64,000 nucleotides of DNA from Alectoria sarmentosa (GCA_009733775.1 WOGZ01000161.1:1-64000), one strand, 5' to 3'; counted from the first letter of the stretch, positions 1 through 10,284 are shown. Notes: a model not told the origin generated them from the sequence alone. Program-made: numbers and translations.

Positions 1-52
<52 letters not shown>
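1..52. repeat. (GAT)n microsatellite
   Basis: About 17 uninterrupted GAT units open the window. No reading frame is linked to it. Confidence 0.97.
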
Positions 53-53
<1 letters not shown>

Positions 54-557
54 GGAGAATTGTGAGGTGAGGTGTGATAGGAGTGGATGTGTTGAAGATT
101 TGGATTAGGTGGGTATTGGTTGATTGAGGGGGGTGTTGAGAGTTGGGGGTTGGGGGGATGTGGTTTGGGTTGGGGGTTTGGGGTTTGAGGTTTGGGGTTT
201 GGGGTTTTGGGCCTCGTGGTGAGTTTGTTGATGTTGTTGTTTGATATGTGTTTTTAAGAAGACTTCTTGTTAAATGTATTCTTTATTCACAATTGACATT
301 ATTGTAATATTGTTATAGTCTGTGTCAGGTCTGCTCTGCCTAGCCGGGTCTTATATATTCATGTTATCATCATTCATACATAGCCTTCTCATCAGTTTGA
401 GTGCTCGTTACACACCACTTTTGATTTTGATCTACTTAAAGTCCTAACAAAACATCATCGTGGCATCAACCTGATCGAGATGGGCAACAGCTCGCCTCTG
501 TAGACACTTTCGTCTTCGAATGTTGAAGCAGTCACATCCAATACAATCCCCAAAGCC
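53..557. other. Non-coding start of window with G-rich tract
   Basis: Positions 120-210 are a one-sided G-rich tract with several TTTGGGG-like units, able in principle to form G-quadruplexes. It is not the TTAGGG telomere repeat. From 240 the sequence becomes ordinary and probably holds the promoter and 5' UTR of the gene at 558. No other gene is seen. Confidence 0.6.
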
Positions 558-1313
558 ATGTCTGTGCCCCAAACGAAACAAACTCCTTTCCCAATCTTGA
601 AACTCCCACTCAAACTCCGCGATCTCATTTATGAATTCGCTCTCACCTCTTCCTCACTACGCACTCGCCGATACTGCGATTGCTTTAAGCCAACCTTCGA
701 ACCAGACATCCGCAGAAATGGAGCCCAACCATCTCTCAATTTACTCCTTGCCAACCATCAAATCTACAGCGAAGCCTCACGCGTCCTATTCCATGAAGGC
801 TGCTTCATCATCCCGGGCTCCATCTACAACTGGATAAAATTCTTCACGCCGTCCGCAAACATGTCATCGTGTCTGGACCTGGAGGCCTTGGACGACAAAC
901 GGAGCTCGAAGATCCAAAACGTCGATATTGAGATTGGACATTGTGGCAACTCACACGGTGATTCGCGATGATGGCGCGGGAGCATCGAGTGCGCGGACTG
1001 CCTTCTGGCCCGGTTTCCTCAACTCAAAACGGTTACCGTGACATGGCAGTCTTACACAGAGACTGTGCCGCACGCACGTAAGCCCGGTAAAAAATGCGGA
1101 CAACATCCCATGGAATCTGGTCGAGACATGGCGTGTGCTCCAGAAACTGCAGCCTCTCCGGTTGTTCGGGGAGAGAGCCATCCCGCCGTCAAGATTGTGG
1201 TCCAGAGTCCGGAAAAGGAGGTGATGTTTACAAAGCTGATCAGGAGGCTGGGTCCAGACGTGGATCTAGAGGAGTTCGTTGATAGGAATTGGTGGGGGGA
1301 GGAATATGAGTAG
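558..1313 (+). pseudogene. 2EXR/F-box-like protein gene with one in-frame stop
   Basis: The N-terminus has the opening typical of fungal 2EXR/F-box-like proteins: FPILKLPLKLRDLIYEFAL at residues 11-29, then a LLLANHQIYSEASRVLF segment near residues 62-78. Translation stops at TGA 969-971 after 137 codons. The same frame stays open for a further 113 codons to TAG 1311-1313, and reads as plausible protein (FPQLKTVTVTW, then an acidic end with EEFVDRNWWGEEYE). No splice pair removes the stop without losing frame. The simplest reading is a recent single-base loss, for example CGA to TGA. A truncated 137-aa product is possible. These proteins are usually of unknown function in fungi. Confidence 0.6.
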
Positions 1314-2650
1314 TGAGGATTGTGAAAGGGTTGCAACCGGTGGCGACCGTGCTGGAGAATGCGAGGGTCGTTGCATGCAGAAGCAGAATCCCGTTTTTCC
1401 GGAGAGAGAGAGGAAGGGGGGGGGGCACATTGGGGGGGGTGGGTTCCGCAGCGATTCGGAGGTGTGATGACATTATAGGAAAGCAGTCTTGAATTCCAGT
1501 ACTCTGAGACCTGACTGAGATAGATGAACGACTTCCATTTACAGATTTATTAGCTCTGAGAACGAGGCCGATGATCTCCAAGAACATACGGCAGTCAATC
1601 TACTTTTTGAACCGACTGGGCCCTAGTGCAGTCCAGAAAGAGGCTTGCCAATAGCACGCAAGGGAAGTAAACAGCGCAGCATTATGTTTCGGGACGTCTG
1701 TGTGTTCAAAATCTCCAGTAGCTCGGAAAGATTACGGTGTCATAGCAATAGCGTTCCGATGGCCTCTACCCGCCCTGACCATAAAGAGCATCTGGGCGGT
1801 TTTGAGGACACAGGGGTTTGTTCCTCATCTCTTGCAGTCTTTCAAGAGGCGTTCTTCAGAGAAGGCAGCATGATGACATCGTCGCGCGATCCGAAAGTAG
1901 GACTTTAGCGAAATGGGACCTCAATACAAGCACCAAGGAATTGAGGGTATTCACGGGCTTGGGGGTTAATTCATCGCTAAAGTCGGGGAGAACGATTGAA
2001 ATTGAAAAATGTCAAGGACGAGGAGAATAATACTATTCTCCAAAAAAAAAAGAAAAAAAAAAAAAAAAAGTAGAGCATCGCCGGCACAAGGAAGAATGAA
2101 CAAAGTGGACGGGTTTGATCTATAGGCAGTTCCGTCAAGGGTGATCTAGAGGAGCGTATTGGATATTGTTCTTTCACGGTCGATGGCTTAGCAGAGGTGG
2201 CAGGGTTTTGATCTGCCCAGACACAGGGCTTGGGGGAAGCTTGCAATAGTGGCCTCGACATGAAGAGTAAAACTTTTACATGCCAAAAAGGGCGGAAGAG
2301 AAACTGGACCACCAGCAACGGTAGATTGCACTAGTGGTTGAAGATGCTTGGAAACATTGAACCACTTGATCGTTGTGGTGGGCTAGCTGAGTGGGAGGAT
2401 GTTAAAGGAGGTCAAGAAGGTCAAGAAGATCAAAGCAGGTCAAGGACGTCAAATAATCTCAAGGAAGTCGAACATATCGAGACCGTGCAAGACCATGCCA
2501 GTTGTCTCTTTCTGCAGCGCTCTGATGTATTCATTCCGTACCATCTTTCATTTATGCTGCATTCTGAGTGTGTAGGATCGGTGCCCCATGAATCTACCAA
2601 TCGAACCTCTACCCTTCTTTCGTTTACTGTGATGAAGTCATATCGATCAA
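1314..2650. other. Intergenic, no gene seen
   Basis: Only short shadow frames are present. It holds G runs near 1417-1441, an A-rich run at 2041-2070 and the GGTCAAGAA-type repeat listed separately. It lies between the 3' ends of two converging genes. Confidence 0.6.
2404..2470. repeat. Imperfect 9-bp tandem repeat (GGTCAAGAA-like)
   Basis: Six to seven degenerate copies of a GGTCAAGAA-like unit follow each other, drifting towards GGTCAAGGA and CTCAAGGAA at the end. Confidence 0.7.
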
Positions 2651-3441
2651 CTATCGACGAGACCTATCCTTCACCTCCTGCGCCAAGAAATCATACGCCA
2701 TATCAGGAATCTCCACCATAGCGGTCTTGAAAGCTTCCATCTCCAAAAGAAGATCCAGGTACCTCTTACAGTATTTCAGTATCGGTTCGCGCATTCCTTT
2801 GTCCGAGGCAGGAGTTGAGGTCCAAGCAAGCTCGATGGTTATGAGTAACTCCCGGGTACCGTCCGCTGTGGCAAGGTGTCCGGGAAATCCCAGTGAGTCC
2901 TCCATCTTTTCCCTAGCGAGGTCTTTCAGGCCCGCGATGGAATACTTGTCTGCAATACTGTACACGAGTACGTGGACTGCGAGGTCTATGCACAATACTG
3001 AGCTGTTCCTATCATCAGTGTAGTCCAACGTGTACAGGTAATCCAGCATCTTTTTGACAAGGACGGGATGATCTTCCGGCAAATCGATGCGGTTGGACTC
3101 GACTTCCTTTTTGAGAAAGAGTCAGGATATATATCGTTAACGGATGAGTCATATATGAGGATTACTGACTTTGAAGTCGCCCCAGCACGCCGCGGCAAAG
3201 AAGTCGGATCGAGAGCATAGGATCACTTTATGGACATTGAATGTTTGCCCCCCGCATGTGATAGTCAAATCGGAGCCTTTTCCCGATGCGAGTAGTCTTT
3301 AACCGCTGTCAGCGACTTATGTAGGTGTCAGAGACTGTTGGCTAAATCTCACACTTTGAAGGAATCGACCAGTGTAGTCCTGGGCGGATCAGGGTCTTTG
3401 TAGGGGTCCCATACTGGGAGGGAGGATGACGGTGGCGCCAT
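2651..3441 (-). CDS. BTB/POZ domain protein (three exons)
   Basis: Predicted exons are 3441-3353, 3296-3170 and 3107/3106-2651, giving 223 aa. Intron 1 is 3297-3352 (GTGAGA..AAG) and intron 2 is about 3107-3169 (GTCAGT..AAG). The spliced protein has a clear BTB fold start: SGKGSDLTITCGG, FNVHKVILCSRSDFFAAACWG, then RIDLPEDHPVLVKKMLDYLY. A DKYSIAGLKDLA helix and a C-terminal segment like that of fungal BTB-only proteins follow. There is no kelch, MATH or zinc-finger partner domain. BTB proteins often dimerise or act as cullin-3 adaptors, but no specific role can be read here. Exons 1 and 2 (89 and 127 nt) match those of the paralogue at 5342-6301 exactly, which supports both models. Confidence 0.85.
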
Positions 3442-4149
3442 CTTGCAGAAGTATTGTTGGTTATAATCTCAAGGCTTGAGTTGTGAGATCGAAGATCACA
3501 ACTGTGAATGGATCTGCAAGAGGAATGGAGCACTGACGGTTTTACAGGATGACTCGTGCAAACCGTGTCAACACAGAGGTAAGCCATCAACGCAGCGATG
3601 TGAAGCACGAGAAATCTCTTCTTGGCAAAAACAAGGTGTTGATGCTGGGGGAAGAGGGAATGGGTCACAGCTTGGCCGAATGCTTGATGAGCCTGAACAA
3701 AGATATCAATCATGTTCTGATATTCTTATTGTCAACGGATAACGGTCGTAAGAAAGAGTGCAATACCTTTCCAAGATACACTGGATCTTCGAGTCTCCAG
3801 TCAATACATAGTACATCTTTCTTGGAAACCCTCTCTAACATCAAAATTTGTCTCCTTCGTTTGTTCGGTTTGCGTACTACTTCTGCGCTGCTTGAAAGCA
3901 AAGCACTCATCTGACATTCACTCACTCTGTGCGGCCTAGGTTACCTCTTTTATTTGCTCTCTAGTCCTCAACCTCTTACTCCGATATCCGTTGGGCCCGT
4001 GAAAGTTATCCGTTCGTACTATACACACCCCGAGTGCAACTCTCTAGTCTTGAAATCGAATCTTCGAGTGTTTTCAATCTCTTTCATCGTTGGATGATTC
4101 CTGCTTCTGGAATGAGGGAACATCTCAAAGACTCCTTCTTCGCTCTTCA
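3442..4149. other. Intergenic, no gene seen
   Basis: This is the region upstream of the minus-strand BTB gene. Overlapping short frames on both strands lack recognisable motifs. It may contain remains of earlier array members, but I could not align any. Confidence 0.5.
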
Positions 4150-4880
4150 AGCGAAGAAATCGATCTTACACAAAATGCGGCGTTTGTCAGGTGACGGTCG
4201 TCTCTGAAAAGATCCCTCCTTCTCCAAAAATCACCTTCAAATGCTGTCCAGCAGATTTCAGGACCACTTTCTGTCGCATTCAGGCGTAGTACGTGATCCA
4301 AGAGATCAACGACAGCAGCGAACAGTGAACGCCTCATCTTCGTCTCGTGACAACCGAAAGAGGTTTCTGCAGTTCTAGGCATTGTCATGGAGCGCCACGG
4401 TCGTGTTGTGCATTGCATTTACTTTCTTGAGACCTTGGATTCCACACTCGTCGCCAATGAATGCCGAACGAGGAGGTGTGTATGGCAAGTTCCAACAGCC
4501 TGGATCCCCATGGACTTTTACTGGTCTTGGTATAGACACCGTTCAACTGCCTCGCCATAATATTTGTCTTTTCGATACAGAGGGTCATCTCTTTGCCGCC
4601 TTCGTACTGGAAGAGGTGAAAGTATTCCGGCATCTTCTTAAACATCTCCGCAACATAATCAACCAATTCGATATACTATTACTAGATTTCCTAATCCCGG
4701 ACCTCGGCACGTCAATGTCATATTTCACAGGCTTTATATTCTTCTAATCACGAAAGTACCCCAGTAAGACACAGCAAAGAAAACCTAAATGAGAAGCTAG
4801 GATCAATTCATACCCCTTGGATGTCGTTTCACTGTATACGATACTCAAGTCTAAGCCTTCTTTCACAACAAACAAGAACT
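4150..4880 (-). pseudogene. Degenerate BTB/POZ relic
   Basis: No open frame covers this stretch, but BTB landmarks appear in order across shifting frames on the minus strand. First comes a GLDLSIVYSE..ELILASH block near 4860-4790, matching GSDLTITC..ILASR. Next is AVSYWGTF near 4770, matching AAACWGDF, then YDIDVP, matching RIDLPED. Near 4450-4420 there is GDECGIQGLKKV, matching GDKYGIHGLKGV. Last is a LKSAGQHLKVIFGE-like segment near 4250, matching LKYAKLHLKRLLTLED. Several frameshifts and stops separate them. It has the same strand and order as its neighbours, so it is an old dead copy of the array. Confidence 0.6.
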
Positions 4881-5341
4881 CTAAGACGAATATCAGCAAA
4901 GAACAGAACGGGGGACTGTTGTCTTATTTTGCATTCGTGTAGACAGGTTCCGATATTGCTCCCTTCGAGATAGAAAGGGACGGTCGCTTTCGGCAAAGGA
5001 CTTCTTTGTGTAGGCAAATACAATGCCCCTGTCTAGAACTGTCGATGACGTGCAAAGATGATGGATGCAAGTGGTTGAGTGAAAAAAAGTCAAGCGGCCA
5101 CTCGTTGTGCCAACGCTACGACAATCCGACACTTCTCTAGGCGTACTCACGCTATGATGTGCATGGAATGCAAAGAGCTTGGATCCATCTTCAAAGAGGA
5201 AAAGCTTTGGGAAGACTATATTGGTAAAGTCAACATCGATTCTTCATCATCTCTCTCTCTTCAAGGAGGTCAGGGCAGCATCTGTGACAAAATCTCACAG
5301 CTTGCAAACTCGGCCACGATTCATGCAATGGGCTTCTGAAC
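4881..5341. other. Intergenic, no gene seen
   Basis: Short overlapping frames on both strands only. It lies between the BTB relic and the 3' end of the next intact BTB gene. Confidence 0.5.
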
Positions 5342-6301
5342 TCAGCCACGCAAACATCCGTTGCCCCAATCAAAGCGCCCCGGCAACTCATCGCCCCTCA
5401 CTGCAAACACCGCAGCTACATCCGTAACGATCTTCCTCCTCTTCGCCAAAGGGTCCTCCGATTGCCTACCCTCCGCCTCCTGCACCAGCAACTGATACGA
5501 CAGTTGCGGAACCTCCGCCAAGACCGCCTTGAAATCCTCCAGAGTCAAAAGACGCTTGAGATGGAGCTTAGCGTATTTGAGAATCTGGTCCCGCAAACCC
5601 TTATCCGACTCCGGCGTCGAGTCGTAAATGCACTTGATGGCAGTAGCCAGAGATCCGATACTGACCTCTGAGCAAGTCCATTCGGCATGCCACTCAGGCA
5701 GCTTGAGAGTGGCGGCGAATTTCTCAGACGCGACGCCCTTGAGGCCATGGATGCCGTACTTGTCTCCCATGCCGTACATGGAGGCGTTGCAGACGAGTTG
5801 GAGGGAGGATAGCTGTCTGAGCTCGTTGTCATGGGTGGTCGGGACAGGGTCTTCGCTCAAGTCGTAGACGTAGTTGTTGCGAGGTTCGATGGTGTAGTCG
5901 AGACTGTAGAGATAGCGGAGCATTGTCCACACGGCCGTGGGGTCATCGTCTGGTAAGTCAATGCAGTGGGTCTCCGACTCCTGCTGGACCATTTTTGCGT
6001 CAGGCTTGACTCTTTGTTTCTCCGAAATTCGACACTCACTTTGAATCCGCCCCAGCAGGCAGCCACGAAGAAGTCGGAACGCGAAGCAAGGATCGCGGAG
6101 TGGACTTTGAAAGCCTTTCCCTTGCAAGTGATGGTCAGGTCTGAGCCAAGTCCGGTTTCGAGTAGTCTTGAAACAGTCAGCATCCAGTTTGGGGATGACA
6201 CTGCTCACATACTTCGAAAAGCCTTGGAGCATTTCTGACTTGGCGGCTGCAGCTGCTGGTGTCACTCGAAGGGAGAACTGTTCTCTACAGCTAGCTGACA
6301 T
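5342..6301 (-). CDS. BTB/POZ domain protein (three exons)
   Basis: Predicted exons are 6301-6213, 6166-6040 and 5980-5342, giving 284 aa. Intron 1 is 6167-6212 (GTATGT..AAG, 46 nt) and intron 2 is 5981-6039 (GTGAGT..CAG). Unspliced, the frame stays open across both introns, but the BTB core is then scrambled; splicing restores LLETGLGSDLTITCKGK and FKVHSAILASRSDFFVAACWGGFK followed by CIDLPDDDPTAVWTMLRYLYSLDY. The C-terminal part carries GDKYGIHGLKGVASEKF and STPESDKGLRDQILKYAKLH, then a basic AKRRK tail near the end. Exon lengths 89 and 127 equal those of the paralogue at 2651-3441. The start at 6301 is the first ATG that gives the shared 89-nt exon. The role is unknown beyond a likely protein-protein adaptor. 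Confidence 0.87.
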   Translation of the reverse strand: MSASCREQFSLRVTPAAAAAKSEMLQGFSKYVSSVIPKLDADCFKTTRNRTWLRPDHHLQGKGFQSPLRDPCFAFRLLRGCLLGRIQSECRISEKQRVKPDAKMVQQESETHCIDLPDDDPTAVWTMLRYLYSLDYTIEPRNNYVYDLSEDPVPTTHDNELRQLSSLQLVCNASMYGMGDKYGIHGLKGVASEKFAATLKLPEWHAEWTCSEVSIGSLATAIKCIYDSTPESDKGLRDQILKYAKLHLKRLLTLEDFKAVLAEVPQLSYQLLVQEAEGRQSEDPLAKRRKIVTDVAAVFAVRGDELPGRFDWGNGCLRG

Positions 6302-6624
6302 GATGGTGATGAGTTTGATAGAATCCTTTTGATAGCAGAATTGATGGTTCGCGTGAGTTTGAAGAGAATCGATGGAGTGTTGTCGTGGAGTGAATTGAAT
6401 TGACAATGTTCAAATCCATATAACGAAAAGCTGCTGTTGACGTAGGTAATGGAGGTCATTTAGAGTCAGAAGAATATACGCACGGGTCAAACACATCATT
6501 AATCACCCAAAGCATTCTAGACGAGAAGACACATTCCAATGCGTTTGCAGTACCTTCGCAGCCATGGCCTTGTTCCTGCGTAGTTAAGAAAGTCGTCACC
6601 AATCCTTCCCCCCTCATTCACTCG
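6302..6624. other. Intergenic between BTB paralogues
   Basis: Probably the promoter of the BTB gene at 5342-6301 plus the 3' end of the next copy. No clear TATA box or other motif was picked out. Confidence 0.5.
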
Positions 6625-7317
6625 TTACTCATCTTCCAAAGTAGCCCACTTCCGCTCGTTAGCCAATCTACACATCTCTTTAATTCTCATCACATATAGA
6701 TACGTCCTCGAATACTCAACATCCTCAAACGGGCCCTCGCCAAACGCTTCCTCCACAAATTCAGGAAGGCCATCTACAAGCTCTCTAAATTCCTCCAGCC
6801 AAAACATCTTGTGCAAGTTCCTTGGAATATAATGAATCACAGAATCCCGCAAAATACGATCGTCATCCGGCGTCATCGTGTACACGACCTTGATCACCTG
6901 GATGTAGGCGAGAAGGTTGCGTGACGAGAAAATTCCCCATATCGGTTGGCTCGCATGCGCGATGAGCTCTTTGCACTTACCTGCTGCGACCTATTTCAAA
7001 GATCGGATGCCGTAGAATTCGCCTAGGTCGTACATGGATGCGTGGATTGAAAGGGATGATGCATCAGCCTCATTGGTGGTGGAGGCCAAGTAGTCGGGCG
7101 TGTAGACAAAGCGAATCATCTTTCCAATGAGTAAGGGATCTTCTTCGGGTAGGTAGAAGCGATGAGGACCGGATGCTTGGAACCAAGTGGAAGCATTGCG
7201 GTGAATGGCGAAGTAGTCGGAACGCGAGCACATAATCAGGCTGTGAACGTGGAAGGGTTGGCCATTGCAGCTAATGGTCAAGTCTGATCCATTTCCTGAG
7301 GTAAGAAGCCTGAGCAT
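6625..7317 (-). pseudogene. BTB/POZ gene with a single in-frame stop
   Basis: From ATG 7317 the frame codes a BTB core (LLTSGNGSDLTISCNGQPFHVH, CSRSDYFAI, RFYLPEEDPLLIGKMIRFVYTPDY, MYDLGEFYGIRSLK) and meets TAG at 6991-6993. The same frame then stays open to TGA 6625 and codes the matching C-terminal half (TMTPDDDRILRDSVIHYIPRNLHKMF..EEFRELVDGLPEF). The stop falls just after the GIRSLK helix, where paralogues read GLKGVASEKF. Unlike two paralogues it lacks the intron inside the BTB fold. The gene may be newly dead or may make a BTB-only short protein. The N-terminal exon, if any, was not found, so the true start is uncertain. Confidence 0.65.
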
Positions 7318-7359
7318 GTCATAATTATCGAATGTTGCGAAGGTGAGGGTGTTGCATAC

Positions 7360-8107
7360 AGTTCAGGAGACTGGGCCTGCTCAGCCTCGGCATTCTGAGA
7401 CTCTGACAAGGACCAGAGGGCCAATCAGCGTAACGCTTCAAAGTGATTTCAAAACGACGTACATCATCGAAGTCGGCAGGCTGTTCTGAAGGCAGGGAGT
7501 GCATACCGACAACCAGATAAACTCGCAGAGCCTTGTAGAGGGTGACAGTGTGGTCTGTATGATTTTCTGGCTCAGGGGTGGGTGTGCGATGGAGAGGTGG
7601 GAGTATGGCAAATGTTGAAGAAGACGGGAATGTCAAGGTTAACGAGTGTTGAAGGCATGATGTGTTGAAGACATGATGTGCTGAAGACATGATGTGCTGA
7701 AGGCTTGATGTGTTGATGTATTGAAGAACGAAGTGTTGAGCGAAAGCCGCCATACCGCCGAAGAGCCCTGTTGTCCAAGCTACCATACTCCAACCGGCAA
7801 CGGCTTTCAGTGATTTGATGGCACAGAATTCTCTGAGATCGTAGGGGCCCGCGTGGACTTCGTGGTTACCAAGAGGTGTGTCAACGGATGTTTCGAACTC
7901 CAAGGTATAGAGGAAACGTATCATGCTTGAGGTAAGGCGAGGATCCTATGCGAATCAGTCAATCTAGTACGTGTTCGATTCAACAAAGCCACTTCAGCAA
8001 GCTCCGGTAAAGTCATCGGAGCGTCGGCACATGATAAAGGTATAGACCATCCATGTGAGGTCTTTGCAAACGATAGTCTGATCGGAGCCAGCGCTTGACT
8101 TGAGCAT
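7360..8107 (-). pseudogene. BTB/POZ pseudogene interrupted by a minisatellite
   Basis: Starting near ATG 8107 the minus strand reads SSAGSDQTIVCKD, FIMCRRSDDFTGAC and then TGA at 7994-7996, exactly where paralogues have the conserved Trp of ACWG. The next BTB piece (DPRLTSSMIRFLYTLEF, then PYDLREFCAIKSLKAVAG) lies at about 7940-7790. After it the frame runs into four 16-bp repeats (7651-7714) instead of the usual C-terminal helices. Only a weak match to the C-terminal region (TPEPENHTDHTVTLYKALRVY) follows. Loss of the Trp codon and the repeat insertion both argue that it is dead. Confidence 0.6.
7651..7714. repeat. 16-bp minisatellite, four copies
   Basis: Four adjacent copies of GAAGACATGATGTGCT-like units (7651-7666, 7667-7682, 7683-7698, 7699-7714). 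The two central ones are identical and the outer ones differ at two or three positions. Sixteen is not a multiple of three, so each added copy shifts the frame of the host BTB relic. Confidence 0.9.
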
Positions 8108-8443
8108 GCTAAGCAAGTTGTCAGCAACCGGTTGGGTTGACGAGAAAGATCTCAAACACACCCTTCGAATGAATTCGTCATCTCCTTCCTGGTAAAGTCG
8201 TCTTCAGAGTCACACTGAAGATTTTGTCAGGTCAAAGTTGGTGAGAGAAGCTCAGCTCAACTCACGAATTCGAAGTCAGGTAATTTCTCTGACAGCAGCG
8301 AACCCTTGGTGAGAGTTGTTACCGCTGGTGGGCGTGACTGCAAGGATTGCTTCCAAGTCTGCTCCTGATAGCTTGTCGTCGAAGCAGGAAGGCGATGTGA
8401 GAATTCGGAAATGCTTGAGGAGTATATTGTATATATGCCAAAG

Positions 8444-8838
8444 TCATTTGTTCATTATGCAAGCTAGGGTCTCCTTGAAAGACAACTCGACAAACACATA
8501 AGAAAGGCCAATAGTCAAGAATGTTAGCATGGACGGCCATGCCGGCACATAGAACACACCAGGCGAAGAGTGCAATGGCATTGTTTGGACCTGCATTAGC
8601 TGGTTGTTAGAAAGCTGTTGGGAGATCTCACCGATGTCTGTATTCCCACACCAGAGCAAAGGGACAATAGAAGTTGAGGTAGAACAAACTGGAAGCGTCG
8701 TCTGAGAAATTGGTTTGCGTACGTGGCGGCGAAACATTCTAGTATATCAGCGAAGTAGGCCACGTAGGCAAGATTGTCCATAAGAAAAACGGAGGTTTGA
8801 TTGGGTGAGTGTAGTCTTTGGGATTGCACCATTGACAT
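8444..8838 (-). CDS. Possible small two-exon protein, unrecognised
   Basis: ATG 8838 opens a frame to 8632. A candidate 41-nt intron (GTGAGATCT..ATGCAG, 8591-8631) joins it in phase to 8590-8444, giving 117 aa. The product has a hydrophobic stretch in each half (FVLPQLLLSLC and SMLTFLTIGLSYVFVEL), so it could be a small membrane protein. A second in-phase reading of exon 2 is also hydrophobic, which weakens the case. I recognise no family. It may be chance open sequence between BTB copies. Confidence 0.25.
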
Positions 8839-9067
8839 GTATCAAAGCTTGACTTGAAAAGTATCGCAGGACTTTCTGTCATCCCACGACAGTACACCAC
8901 CTTCAGCAGTCAACATCTCATAGCAAGACCAACGTATCATCCTCCAGCAGCTCTGAGTGTGGCCTCAACCTTATCCAAGCATTCTCTTTCCAGCACGGTC
9001 CGCTCCGTATCCCATCCATGGGTGTTGCCGTCAAGCCTTTGGAAGGAGCGCGTTCAAAGCCCAGTCA

Positions 9068-9800
9068 TCACTGCAATTGCTGATCGAACATATTGTTCAC
9101 AGCCTCTATCATCATTTCCGGGTTCGCGGCGATGAATGCGTGGAACTCTGGCTCTGGTGAGAGCCGCTTCCAATGCTTCCACATGTGACCGACAACACGA
9201 TCACGGAGAATACGGTCGGATCCTGGTGTGCTGTTGTAGACGAGAGAGAGGATAGCGATCAGATGCGTCATGTCGGGAGGGCTGGTTAGTGGCACAGGAT
9301 CGAAATCTGCCACCATAGCTGCATCGAACTTCGTCCTAGCTAGAACGTTGAGTCCTTCAATATCGTATTTCTCTGCTAGAGCGTAGACCTGAGCGTTCGC
9401 ATGTGCGGGTGAGATGTATGAAGCTTCTACCAGGGTTTCCTGAGCCTCCACGTCTGGATAGTCCATGAGGTAGCAGTAAAAGACCATACGGCCAACAGAT
9501 CCAACGTAGTCATCGGGCAGTTCAATAGGCTTGCTAGCTGCTTCCAGTCATAGCACTCAGTCCACGGCGACTTCTGGCGAATGGGCTTTTCGAAGCTCAG
9601 CGAGAATTTGCCTTCACAAGCAGCTGCAAAGAACTTTGAACGTGGCTTCAAGAGAAAGCTGTGGACTCTGAACGTCGTGGAGTTGCAGGCTAGAGTAAGG
9701 TCGGCGCCCTCCTTTGACGTGTAGAGGCTTGGAAACGGTGTCAGTCTCCTTCAAATCGAGAAGCTTGAACCTTTGATGGGCTTTACCTGCACATGACCAT
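9068..9800 (-). CDS. Diverged BTB/POZ domain protein
   Basis: The BTB start EGADLTLACNSTTFRVHSFLLKP..SKFFAAACEGKF lies in 9727-9600, and the second half KPIELPDDYVGSVGRMVFYCYLMDY to the stop lies in about 9525-9068. The ending includes LVYNSTPGSDRILRDRVVGHMWKHW. A 14-nt first exon (9800-9787, ATGGTCATGTGCAG) followed by GTAAAG and an AAG acceptor at 9728 joins in phase. Between the two halves the frame changes. The best intron is only about 38 nt (GTCGCC..CTAG), so a frameshift is an alternative and the gene may be damaged. A longer N-terminus from ATG 9931 was considered but its phases do not fit. The Trp of ACWG is Glu here. Confidence 0.6.
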
Positions 9801-10284
9801 CTTGTGCTCCTTAAGCACAGCACCTCTGGAGTTGGGGTTTTCTAGATTGGCTGCGTGAGCTCCGGAAGGCCTTTCGATAAGCATGAACTCACCTCGCGAT
9901 CAACGAGGCGCCTAGTATGAGTACCCGGCATGACAGTTCAATTTATGGTCTTGCGAAGAGAGAACAGCATTAAGTTGACCTTGAATTCTAGTTGGCGAGC
10001 TATTGGGTGAAAAGACAATGGTGGGAAGTGCTGGTATTTCAAGCGAACGGAGTGGAAGCAAGGTCACCAGTACAAAAGCGCAACTTCATAAAATTGACCA
10101 ACGCGCGATACGCAGAAGATCTGAACCCATTCGGGTCACACTTTCTCCATCTCAAAGTAATTAAATGGCCGGTGAAGCCTCGTCGCTATGCAATTACTTG
10201 CTATGTCGTTTCCCTAGCTGCAAACTTGGTCCATTGTTGACCTGGTATCTCGTGCAAATTACTATCATAGAAGGCTCAAGCTCC
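9801..10284. other. Intergenic between BTB and Myb genes
   Basis: Likely promoter of the BTB gene and 3' end of the Myb-like gene. No motif beyond the possible extra 5' exon of the BTB gene (ATG 9931) was seen. Confidence 0.5.

Noticed and set aside
120..210. TTTGGGG-rich tract as a telomere
   Set aside because: The units are irregular and differ from the TTAGGG type; ordinary DNA follows on one side and GAT repeats on the other.
2041..2070. A-rich run as a retroposon tail
   Set aside because: No element body or flanking duplication is visible; the run is interrupted by G.
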